From NCBI GenBank assembly GCA_934364765.1, contig CAKRMO010000073.1:1-6218 (forward strand): 6,218 nt of DNA, in the 5' to 3' direction. This stretch comes from an uncultured Bacteroidaceae bacterium (lineage in GTDB: Bacteria; Bacteroidota; Bacteroidia; Bacteroidales; Bacteroidaceae). Of this stretch, positions 1 through 5,771 are shown piece by piece. The first letter of the stretch is position 1; every line of letters starts with the position of its first letter. The notes below the pieces were generated by a model. That model saw only the letters and a list, made by a program, of their open reading frames with translations. It did not search any database and was not told where the DNA came from. Position numbers and translations under genes: made by a program.

Positions 1-326
1 CCTACAACACGGCTGCCAACAAGAGCAACGAGATGTGGGTTGACGATCAGGGCGAGTGCAACTTCGGCGGCGATGACGACTACAGCCACAAGGTTAAGGT
101 TAACGTCAAGGGCATGACATTCTCTGTTGAGAATGCCGAGAACCAGTATGGCAAGGCTGCCACGATCATCGGCGGCAAGGTGCTGAAGAATGCTGCCACC
201 GTTGAGAAGGACCGTGGCCAGAGCATCAAGACCGACAGCATAGTTTACTATGTGAAGGTTGACGGAACGTCTTACGGCTACCTCAAGGTGTCGGGCTACC
301 TGAGCGCATCAACCGGAACATACTAA
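1..326 (+). CDS. C-terminal part of an unrecognised, possibly surface-associated protein (5' end outside window)
   Basis: The frame is open from base 3, so 107 residues are visible before the TAA at 324-326; the true start lies upstream. An in-frame ATG at 33 has no good ribosome binding site and the frame runs through it, so it is probably internal. The visible part is polar and beta-strand-like, with alternating segments such as HKVKVNVKGMTFSVE and SIVYYVKVDGTSYGYLKVSG, a Gly/Asp-rich stretch (FGGDDD) and a C-terminus ending in STGTY. There is no membrane segment or recognisable catalytic motif. All 11 lysines I count use AAG and none AAA, and GTT is frequent for valine, which hints at strong expression. 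A beta-rich extracellular or outer-surface protein is an inference only; I do not recognise the family. A strong terminator follows 28 bases after the stop, so this is the last gene of its unit. Confidence 0.75.
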   Translation, partial: YNTAANKSNEMWVDDQGECNFGGDDDYSHKVKVNVKGMTFSVENAENQYGKAATIIGGKVLKNAATVEKDRGQSIKTDSIVYYVKVDGTSYGYLKVSGYLSASTGTY

Positions 327-353
327 GCAGCGGCTTAGATAATACACTTTTAA

Positions 354-392
354 CCCTCCCCGGGCATTCAAATGTCCGGGGATGGTTTTTTT
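354..392 (+). terminator. Rho-independent terminator after the first gene
   Basis: A 10-bp stem (CCCCGGGCAT at 358-367 with ATGTCCGGGG at 372-381, one G-T wobble) closes a TCAA loop. It extends outward by T357-A382 and, after one mismatch, C354/C355 with G384/G385. Seven Ts follow at 386-392. No comparable T-run lies on the other side, so it should work mainly on plus-strand transcripts. Confidence 0.93.
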
Positions 393-588
393 ATTGCCGT
401 TTTTCAGCGGCTTTAATACATTTCCAGCAACAGCCAGAACCGGGGCGGCGTGTTGTGCGCATTTGAAAATATGGTGCATAAGCGCCGTCGTATGCTGTAG
501 GTTTTCCGCCGTATTCCTTTAAAATTCGCGAAAGCATTGGGAAGTCGTTTAACGCGTTGATTGATACGGTTTTACACAAACCTTGCAA
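391..588 (-). pseudogene. Doubtful small minus-strand frame, possibly a gene remnant
   Basis: The frame ends at 391 and is open upstream to 654 (stop TAA at 655-657), about 87 codons. The only usable initiator is a TTG at 586-588, giving 65 residues, and I see neither a ribosome binding site nor a TAnnTTTG promoter for it. The predicted peptide is not obviously a shadow, since nothing overlaps it on the plus strand. It looks moderately protein-like, with a helical-looking start (QELATALQGLCKTVSINAL in the extended frame) and a C-terminal cluster CCWKC followed by basic residues. I recognise no family. Its 3' end runs into the T-run of the plus-strand terminator. A decayed or frameshifted small gene, or chance openness, are both possible; see the adjacent heptapeptide-repeat frame (650-793). 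Confidence 0.25.
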
Positions 589-638
589 TGCTGTTGCAAG
601 TTCTTGTTTTTCAGATGTTTGTAAACGCCCCCAAAAGG

Positions 639-722
639 TCTGATGTAGTTTAAATTATATCAGACATAATTTTTTCTGCATCGGACATAGTTTTTCCTAC
701 ATCCGATGTGGTTTTCGTTGTG
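639..722. repeat. Four degenerate copies of a 21-bp tandem repeat
   Basis: Copies begin at exactly 639, 660, 681 and 702. Each opens with TCnGAYRTRRTTT (for example TCAGACATAATTT at 660 and TCGGACATAGTTT at 681) and has a more variable second half. Copies 2 and 3 match at 17 of 21 positions and copies 1 and 4 at 14 of 21; other neighbouring pairs match at about 11. There are no unique spacers, so it is not a CRISPR array. The unit is a multiple of three, and on the minus strand copies 2-4 read as TSDVGKT, MSDAEKI-like heptapeptides. CATCGGA (679-685) and TCCGATG (702-708) also form a 7-bp inverted repeat within it. Confidence 0.8.
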
Positions 723-793
723 TTTGGGAAAGGACGGGCGATTATGGCTTTGCGATAGTTGTAGCGGCTTATGGCATACGCCCTGTACACCAC
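650..793 (-). pseudogene. Tiny minus-strand frame with heptapeptide repeats, probable remnant
   Basis: Reading the minus strand from a GTG at 791-793 to the TAA at 650-652 gives 47 residues. The second half is built on the 21-bp repeat: NTTKTTSDVGKTMSDAEKI, then MSDII and stop. If the stop is ignored, the frame continues the pattern as TTSDLLGAF up to a TGA at 611-613, so the stop interrupts the repeat. The first half contains NYRKAIIARPFP. No ribosome binding site or TAnnTTTG promoter is visible, and the frame is closed upstream by TGA at 845-847. A repeat whose period keeps one reading frame suggests past coding use, but degeneracy and the internal stop argue that any gene is broken. I recognise no family. 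Confidence 0.25.
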
Positions 794-861
794 CGCATGA
801 ACCGCATTGCAAACTGTAGCAAAAACATTATAACCACGCGCAATTCAGGGCGTATGCCATA
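770..861. repeat. Perfect 16-bp inverted repeat with 60-bp spacer
   Basis: TATGGCATACGCCCTG at 770-785 is exactly the reverse complement of CAGGGCGTATGCCATA at 846-861. Pairing can continue outward after one mismatch (C768-G863, G767-C864). The spacer contains the short direct repeat ACCGCAT. No T-run follows either arm, so it is not an intrinsic terminator. It could be a cruciform-forming site, a small non-autonomous element or two opposed protein-binding sites; the sequence does not decide. Confidence 0.8.
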
Positions 862-1054
862 CGCTCCCTGCGGCGGCGCAATTCGTTTGTTGATTGTGTG
901 TTGCGCGTTTTTCCTGTATTCTGCTGTTTGAAAACACAACGTAAGTGCGGCGCAATCCGAAAATCATCAATCATGTTTTGCAAAAACGGCGCAAATATGG
1001 GCATGAGATGTGTGCCGCTATGGTTGTTGGAAATGCCGTGTGTGGGCAAATATC

Positions 1055-1062
1055 TAATTTTG
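1055..1062 (+). promoter_or_regulatory. Putative azlC promoter -7 element (TAATTTTG)
   Basis: TAATTTTG fits the Bacteroidetes -7 consensus TAnnTTTG exactly. The ten bases TAATTTTGCA are identical to those at the mutS2 and tRNA-Ser promoters. No TTTG is found at 19-21 bp upstream; the nearest candidate, TTG at 1027-1029, is about 25 bp away, so the -33 element is weak or missing. Transcription would begin near 1067-1070, at or just before the azlC start codon. Confidence 0.6.
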
Positions 1063-1066
1063 CATT

Positions 1067-1777
1067 GTGGAAACAAATCGTGTGAAACCGTGGAGAGCCG
1101 CTTTCAAGGCGGCGTTTCCTTATACCATTCCCATTTTTGCCGGCTTCTGGTTTATGGGAATGGCATACGGACTTCTTATGAGCAGGGAGGGCTTCGGCTT
1201 TCAGTGGCCCATGCTTATGGCCATGACAATTTTCAGCGGATCGGTGGAGTTTGTCGCCGTGCGTATGCTGTCGGGGAGTTTCCAGCCGCTGCAGTTCTTT
1301 ATGATAGCCTTGTTCATATGCGCCCGCCATTTGTTTTACGGCATTTCTATGCTCGAAAGGTTCAGGGGCATGGGCTGGAAGAAAATCCCGCTGATATACG
1401 GAATGTGCGATGAGACATTCTCGGTGAACTACAGCGCCCGCATTCCCGACAACATCGACAAAGGGTGGTTCATGCTTTGGGTTACTGTGCTCGATTTCCT
1501 TTATTGGGTTAGCGGCGCGACCATTGGCGGGCTTTTCGGCTCGTATGTGAAGTTTGACACTCGGGGGCTCGGCTTTGTGATGACCGCGATGTTTGTAACC
1601 ATTTTCACGGAGCAGTGGATGAAGGAGAAGAACCATGCTGCCTCCCTGCTGGGCATCGGGCTTTCGGCGGTGTCGCTTCTGGTTTTCGGGGCAGAGAGCT
1701 TTGTTGTGCCGGCAATGCTGGCGATGGTTTTGTGTTTTATGGGTCTCAGAAAAAGACTTGAGGAGGCGGACGCATGA
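1067..1777 (+). CDS. azlC: AzlC family branched-chain amino acid exporter, large subunit
   Basis: Large membrane subunit of the AzlC/AzlD (YgaZ/YgaH) exporter of the LIV-E type, which moves branched-chain amino acids and analogues out across the inner membrane. The 236 residues match the family length. Features include the amphipathic start followed by FPYTIPIFAGFWFMGMAYG (residues 17-35), FSGSVEFVAV (56-65), the conserved ARHLFYG segment (86-92), GMCDETFSVNY (112-122) and several hydrophobic helices to about residue 226. The start is uncertain. GTG at 1067 gives METNRVKPW, while GTG at 1082 gives VKPWRAAFKAAFPYT and leaves a leader of about 14 nt after the proposed promoter. An upstream in-frame TAA at 1055-1057 excludes longer versions. 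It shares an ATGA overlap with azlD, as expected for a two-subunit transporter. Substrate is inferred from the family. Confidence 0.93.
   Translation: METNRVKPWRAAFKAAFPYTIPIFAGFWFMGMAYGLLMSREGFGFQWPMLMAMTIFSGSVEFVAVRMLSGSFQPLQFFMIALFICARHLFYGISMLERFRGMGWKKIPLIYGMCDETFSVNYSARIPDNIDKGWFMLWVTVLDFLYWVSGATIGGLFGSYVKFDTRGLGFVMTAMFVTIFTEQWMKEKNHAASLLGIGLSAVSLLVFGAESFVVPAMLAMVLCFMGLRKRLEEADA
1761..1766 (+). promoter_or_regulatory. Strong ribosome binding site for azlD inside azlC
   Basis: AGGAGG lies 7 bases before the azlD ATG, within the last codons of azlC. It is the best Shine-Dalgarno match among the gene starts in this window, where most starts have poor ones. Together with the ATGA overlap it fits translational coupling of the two subunits. 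Confidence 0.7.
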
Positions 1778-2100
1778 CCCTCACGCAGCAAATTGCCACG
1801 GTGGCGATACTTGCGCTTGCCACGTCGCTCACGCGCTTTGTGCCGTTCGTGCTGTTCCGTGGCAGCCGCACTCCGCGCTATATACATTATTTGAGCCAAG
1901 TGCTGCCTCCGGCAGTGTTCGGAATGCTTGTGGTGTATTGCATGAAGGATGTGGATTTCGCGGCGGGCAGCCATGGCATGCCCGAACTTACAGGCGTTGC
2001 GCTGACGGTGGGGCTGCATCTGCGCTGGCGCAGGATGCTCGTGTCAATAATGGGCGGCACGCTGTGCTATATGCTGCTTGTGCAGTATGTGTTTTGTTAG
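1774..2100 (+). CDS. azlD: AzlD family branched-chain amino acid exporter, small subunit
   Basis: Small membrane partner of AzlC. The 108 residues match the usual AzlD/YgaH length. Family-typical stretches are TRFVPFVLF (residues 20-28), LPPAVFGMLVVYCMKDV (44-60) and, near the end, HLRWRRMLVSIMGGTLCYML (82-101). Three to four hydrophobic helices are visible: about 6-28, 41-57, 70-82 and 88-107. The ATG overlaps the azlC stop codon (ATGA at 1774-1777) and has a strong ribosome binding site, so the subunits are probably made together. The gene is convergent with menA, and the two stop codons overlap by 4 bp with no terminator hairpin between them. Confidence 0.93.
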   Translation: MTLTQQIATVAILALATSLTRFVPFVLFRGSRTPRYIHYLSQVLPPAVFGMLVVYCMKDVDFAAGSHGMPELTGVALTVGLHLRWRRMLVSIMGGTLCYMLLVQYVFC

Positions 2101-2990
2101 AATTTCGCGCACAGCCCAATGGCGAGGAGCAGTCCGAAGACAAGCATATTGCGCGATGTGAGGCCGAGCACGCGGTTCAGCCCGCGCCCTTGGTTTATCC
2201 TCACCATTGTTTTCCATGTGGCAATGTGGGGGAATAGGTAAAGCAAGGGCAGGATTGCGGCGGCATATTTGCCGCAGAAGGCGAGCGAGAGTGTCAGCGC
2301 ACAGGCGGCTACGCCCAGAAGCAAGTAGAGCCTTTGCCCGAATTTCCCGCCGAGCATCACTATTATGGTGCGCTTGCCGCTTTGCTTGTCTGTGGTGCGG
2401 TCGCGATAGTTGTTTAGCACAAGAAGCGTGTCTATGACCAGCCCGCAGGCTGTGGCGCATATTATTATTGGCGCGTTGATAGTGGCGGTTTGCAGATAGT
2501 ATGTGGCAGTTACAGGCACGAGACCGAAGAACGCCAGAACAAGAATGTCGCCGAGACCTATGTAGGAGAAGAGGGTGGTGTAGAGAAAGGCGAACACCAC
2601 GCACGCCCCGCCGAGAAACACGAGCCACAGCCCGGCTTCCCTGACCAGCAGGCAGCCGAAGATGCACGCCAGCGACACGGTGAAGACAATGCCCACGCGC
2701 ATTGCCGTCGGTGAAATCCAGCCTTGCGCCGTTGCGCGCCTGGGGCCGAGGCGGTCTTCCTTGTCAGAGCCGTGCATGAAGTCGTAGATGTCGTTTATGA
2801 GGTTTGAGGCAATCTGCATGAGCGCCGCAAACGCAACGCAGATAATGGCGGGAAACCATTTGAAGCCTCCGTCGGCGTATGCCATGGCACACGCAACTAT
2901 CACCGGTATCACCGCCGCGCTCAATGTTTTGGGGCGCGTGGCGAGCAGCCACGCTTTCGGCGAATTTCTCCTTACGTTATTCTCGTCCAT
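2097..2990 (-). CDS. menA: 1,4-dihydroxy-2-naphthoate polyprenyltransferase (menaquinone biosynthesis)
   Basis: UbiA-superfamily membrane enzyme that joins 1,4-dihydroxy-2-naphthoate to a polyprenyl diphosphate, giving demethylmenaquinone in the inner membrane. The 297 residues match MenA. The N-terminal ATRPKTLSAAVIPV (17-30) is MenA-like. The first Asp-rich motif is NLINDIYDF (63-71, with N66/D67/D70) followed by KEDRLGPRRAT. The second is NNYRDRTTDKQSGKRT (193-208, with D197 and D201), the Mg-diphosphate binding site of the superfamily. Eight or nine hydrophobic helices fill the rest. The ATG at 2988-2990 lies 15 nt after the mutS2 stop with no promoter between them, so menA is probably co-transcribed behind mutS2. 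The ribosome binding site is weak. MenA is preferred over a UbiA-type 4-hydroxybenzoate transferase because of the N-terminal motif and the menaquinone-based respiration usual in Bacteroidetes. Confidence 0.93.
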   Translation of the reverse strand: MDENNVRRNSPKAWLLATRPKTLSAAVIPVIVACAMAYADGGFKWFPAIICVAFAALMQIASNLINDIYDFMHGSDKEDRLGPRRATAQGWISPTAMRVGIVFTVSLACIFGCLLVREAGLWLVFLGGACVVFAFLYTTLFSYIGLGDILVLAFFGLVPVTATYYLQTATINAPIIICATACGLVIDTLLVLNNYRDRTTDKQSGKRTIIVMLGGKFGQRLYLLLGVAACALTLSLAFCGKYAAAILPLLYLFPHIATWKTMVRINQGRGLNRVLGLTSRNMLVFGLLLAIGLCAKF

Positions 2991-3005
2991 GTTGCTTTAG
3001 CGTGC

Positions 3006-5522
3006 TTATTGGAAGTCAACGACCGTAATTCCGCTCCCGCCGAACTGCACGTGCTCGTCGTGGAACGAAACGTTTCCCGGCACGGTGCGCAGGTATTGGC
3101 GTATAACCTCGCGCAAAGCCCCCGTGCCTGTGCCGTGGAGTATTCTTATCCGCGCCACTCCGAGCAACTGGGCATCGTCAACAAACGACATCACTGTGCG
3201 CAGGGCTTCTTCGCCGCGCATCCCGCGCACGTCTATGTCGGGCTTGAAATTATTCTTGCGCTCGTCCACCGCCATGCGGGTGGAGCGGCTGAGGTAGGCG
3301 GCATCCTGTAACACCTTCTTTTCGGGCGCGGAGTCGGCGACGAGGCGTTTTGCGTCAACCACCACCTGCATTGTGCCGAACACCACGATGGCCTTTTTGC
3401 CCGACACCTCTTTCAGCAGTCCCACGGAACTTTGCCCCTTTATCCTCACGTAGTCTCCGGGCTTGGGCATGGCGGAGGATTTTTCCTGAACGGAATTTTG
3501 CGGCAGGGGTTCGCCCTTTTTGTCGTCAACTCGGCGGCGGCGCTCCTCGCGGCGTTGCTTGCGGCGTTGTATCTGCTCCATTTTGCGCTGTATGGCGTCT
3601 TCCTGTGCGTTAGCGTCCACTTCGTCAACTTCTTTCTTGAAATCCTCGAGTTCGCGGCGCACTTCGCGCGTCTTTTCGCGCTCGGCCTGCATTTCACGTA
3701 TGGAGCGTATGGTGTTCTCTATTTTTGCGTTCGAGGCGTCAAGCAGCTGCCTTGCGTCCTCCTTGGCTTTGGCTATGACTTCCTTGCGGCTGGTCTGCAG
3801 CTCCTGCATTTCGTGCTCGTAGCGGCTTATGATTTCCTCAAGACGCTTTTCCTGCAGGTGCACCTTTTGGCGTTTCGTCTCCCAGTAGCGTTTGTCGCGC
3901 ACAATGTCGAGCAGGTATTTGTCGCTGTCGATGTATTCCTTGCCCACAATCTGCGACGCGTCCTCTATAACGTCCTGCGGAATGCCTATCTTCTTGGCAA
4001 TCTCCACGGCAAACGAACTTCCCGGCTGGCCAATCTGCAATTGGAACAAAGCCTGCATCTTTTCGCGGTCGTAGAGCATCGCGCCGTTCACCACGCCGGA
4101 ATGCCCGTCGGCGTAACGCTTCAGGTTCTGGTAGTGGGTGGTTATTATGCCGTATGTGCCGCTTGCGATGAAACGCTTGAGTATCGCCTCGGCAAGTGCG
4201 CCGCCTATCTGCGGCTCCGTGCCGCCCCCGAACTCGTCTATCAGCAACAGGCTGCGCGGCGAGGCGTGCCTCATCATCATCTTCATGTTCAAAAGGTGGG
4301 AGGAGTAGGTGCTGAGTTCGTTCGTTATGCTCTGCTCGTCGCCTATGTCGATGAATATGCTGTCGAACACGCCGGTCTTGGAGTTTTCGCGCACTGGTAT
4401 GGGAAGCCCGCACTGAAGCATATATTGCAGAAGTCCCACTGTTTTGAGGCATACCGACTTGCCGCCGGCGTTAGGGCCGGAGATTATTAGAATCCTGCGG
4501 CTTGAGGAAATTTCGATGTCAAGCGGCACAACCTTTCCCCCGCGCCTTTTGAGCGAGGCGGAGAGTATCGGATGCACGGCCTGCACCCAGTCTATCACGG
4601 GATTGTCGCTCACCTGCGGCTCCACGGCTTGCATACTTTCGCCCACAAGCGCCTTGGCGCGTACAAAGTCAATCTCGCCCATGAAGTGGTAACTTGGTAT
4701 AATGTTGCCTATCTGCGGACGAATCCAGTCGGTTATTTCTTTGAGTATCCTTATTATCTCGCGTTGCTCCGCGCCTTGCAGCTCGCGTATGCGGTTGTTC
4801 GACTCCACAACTTCGGTCGGCTCTATGAACACGGTCTTTCCCGTTGCCGACTCATCGTGTATGATGCCGCGGAATTTGCGCTTCAACGCCGGGGCTACGG
4901 GTATCACAAGCCTGCCGTCGCGTATGGTGGGGGCAACGTCCTTGTCGATAAGCCCCTCGCGCTGTGCCGAGGAAATGATGGTGCGCAGCGAGTGCGAGAT
5001 GCCCCTCTTGGCGCTTTCAATCTCCGAGCGTATGCGGGCGAGTTCCGGCGAGGCATTGTCCTTTATCCTGCCGTATTTGTTGAGAATGGCATCGGCGCGC
5101 TCCACGATTTCGGGGAAAACCGCCACGCCGTCAACAAGGCGCAACAGTGCGGGGTAGGGCGAAGCCTCCTCACCGTCCTCGTCCGTGCCGCGTTTCAGAA
5201 AGCTCACGATGTCTGAAATAGTGGAGAGCGAACGCTTGAGGTCGAAAAGTTCAAGCTCCTCAAGATGCGTGCCCTCAAGGCGTATGCGCATCAGGGCCTG
5301 GCGTATGTCTATGAAGTTTTCCACTGGAAAGTCGTCATCCTCGCTGAGGATTTGGCGCATTTCCTTCACCTGCTCCAGACGTTCGCGTATTTCGTCGCCT
5401 TCGTGAAGCACCTCCATTTTGTTGATGCACTCCACGCCGAGTTCAGAAAGACACCGCCCCTTGAGCATGGTGCGAATTTCGTTGAAACCAATCTTTTCTT
5501 CGAAATTATCGGGATATATCAT
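3006..5522 (-). CDS. mutS2: Endonuclease MutS2 with C-terminal Smr domain
   Basis: MutS-like ATPase without the mismatch-recognition domain. In characterised members MutS2 limits homologous recombination or acts on collided ribosomes; which applies here is not visible. The 838 residues are typical. Order: MutS core and clamp (about 1-320), ATPase with Walker A GPNAGGKS (349-356), FIDIGDEQSI (390-399), signature STYSSHL (404-410), Walker B LLLIDEFGGGTEP (425-437) and H-loop TTHY (461-464). A long charged coiled coil (about 540-670) ends in the very basic RRKQRREERRRR. A small beta domain follows (KPGDYVRIKG to VDAKRL, 687-727). The Smr domain carries DIDVRGMRGEEAL (762-774) and HGTGTGALR (796-804) and ends in GGSGITVVDF. 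All ATPase motifs are intact. In the Smr motif the usual LDLR reads IDVR, a conservative change. Expressed from a divergent promoter at 5567-5597; the first gene of a probable operon with menA. Confidence 0.96.
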   Translation of the reverse strand: MIYPDNFEEKIGFNEIRTMLKGRCLSELGVECINKMEVLHEGDEIRERLEQVKEMRQILSEDDDFPVENFIDIRQALMRIRLEGTHLEELELFDLKRSLSTISDIVSFLKRGTDEDGEEASPYPALLRLVDGVAVFPEIVERADAILNKYGRIKDNASPELARIRSEIESAKRGISHSLRTIISSAQREGLIDKDVAPTIRDGRLVIPVAPALKRKFRGIIHDESATGKTVFIEPTEVVESNNRIRELQGAEQREIIRILKEITDWIRPQIGNIIPSYHFMGEIDFVRAKALVGESMQAVEPQVSDNPVIDWVQAVHPILSASLKRRGGKVVPLDIEISSSRRILIISGPNAGGKSVCLKTVGLLQYMLQCGLPIPVRENSKTGVFDSIFIDIGDEQSITNELSTYSSHLLNMKMMMRHASPRSLLLIDEFGGGTEPQIGGALAEAILKRFIASGTYGIITTHYQNLKRYADGHSGVVNGAMLYDREKMQALFQLQIGQPGSSFAVEIAKKIGIPQDVIEDASQIVGKEYIDSDKYLLDIVRDKRYWETKRQKVHLQEKRLEEIISRYEHEMQELQTSRKEVIAKAKEDARQLLDASNAKIENTIRSIREMQAEREKTREVRRELEDFKKEVDEVDANAQEDAIQRKMEQIQRRKQRREERRRRVDDKKGEPLPQNSVQEKSSAMPKPGDYVRIKGQSSVGLLKEVSGKKAIVVFGTMQVVVDAKRLVADSAPEKKVLQDAAYLSRSTRMAVDERKNNFKPDIDVRGMRGEEALRTVMSFVDDAQLLGVARIRILHGTGTGALREVIRQYLRTVPGNVSFHDEHVQFGGSGITVVDFQ

Positions 5523-5566
5523 TATGTTCTAACTTATTATCTAAATATTAGCACCTTAACTTCCTG

Positions 5567-5597
5567 CAAAATTACTAAAAATGCAAAAGCCCTCAAA
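5567..5597 (-). promoter_or_regulatory. Putative mutS2-menA promoter
   Basis: On the minus strand TTTG (5597-5594) is followed, after 19 bp, by TAATTTTG (5574-5567). This is a full match to the Bacteroidetes TTTG-N19/20-TAnnTTTG layout. It predicts a leader of about 40 nt before the mutS2 ATG. The leader lacks a clear Shine-Dalgarno and is AT-rich, as is common in this phylum. Confidence 0.75.
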
Positions 5598-5612
5598 AAA
5601 CCTCAGTCATAA

Positions 5613-5644
5613 TTTGCCAGTTTGCGGGGGTTTCGCTAATTTTG
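5613..5644 (+). promoter_or_regulatory. Putative tRNA-Ser promoter
   Basis: TTTG (5613-5616), a 20-bp spacer and TAATTTTG (5637-5644) match the Bacteroidetes consensus. Transcription would start near 5650, leaving a 5' leader of about 30 nt for RNase P to remove before the tRNA at 5683. It points away from the mutS2 promoter, with only 15 bp between the two -33 boxes. Confidence 0.75.
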
Positions 5645-5682
5645 CAACGTCAAATTCGTGGCATTGCCGCATTTTGCGACAA

Positions 5683-5767
5683 GGAGAGATGGTAGAGTGG
5701 TCGATTACACCGGTCTTGAAAACCGGCATACGGCGACGTATCGGGGGTTCGAATCCCTCTCTCTCCG
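5683..5767 (+). tRNA. tRNA-Ser (anticodon UGA)
   Basis: The 85-nt cloverleaf folds fully. Acceptor GGAGAGA (5683-5689) pairs with TCTCTCC (5760-5766), with discriminator G5767. The anticodon stem is CCGGT/ACCGG around the loop CTTGAAA, anticodon TGA at 5717-5719, decoding UCA. The long class II variable arm ATACG-GCGA-CGTAT (5728-5741) is the serine identity feature. The T arm is GGGGG-TTCGAAT-CCCTC (5743-5759). CCA is not encoded (GCAG follows) and must be added after transcription. It has its own promoter upstream and a terminator 5-10 nt downstream, so it is probably monocistronic. Confidence 0.97.
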
Positions 5768-5771
5768 CAGC

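Larger units (their letters stand above)
393..1054. other. Long intergenic region without a convincing gene
   Basis: No frame here on either strand combines a credible start, ribosome binding site and recognisable product. The plus-strand frame opening at 898 and the minus-strand frames at 828-1076 and 971-1636 run into azlC and look like shadows. The region holds the 21-bp tandem repeat, a 16-bp inverted repeat, five GCGCAA hexamers and two weak minus-strand frames, each listed separately. It ends at the azlC promoter. Confidence 0.7.

Noticed and set aside
639..722. CRISPR array
   Set aside because: The units are contiguous with no unique spacers, are strongly degenerate, and no cas gene is nearby.
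764..874. Target-site duplication flanking the inverted repeat (GCGGC at 764-768 and 870-874)
   Set aside because: The 5-base match is short, overlaps the imperfect outer pairing of the inverted repeat on one side, and is common in this GC-rich stretch, so it does not demonstrate insertion.
971..1636. 221-codon minus-strand frame
   Set aside because: It lies antisense to azlC and is rich in His, Arg and Pro as expected from a reversed membrane-protein gene. It has no domain or start signal.
3432..4490. 352-codon open frame on the plus strand
   Set aside because: It is antisense to mutS2, which has all family motifs in the opposite frame. The peptide is low-complexity (rich in L, A, V, F, H), has no motif, no promoter and no ribosome binding site.
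5683..5770. tRNA-Ser as an integration site (att) for a mobile element
   Set aside because: No integrase gene or duplicated 3' tRNA segment is visible in the window; a terminator and an ordinary nuclease gene follow directly.
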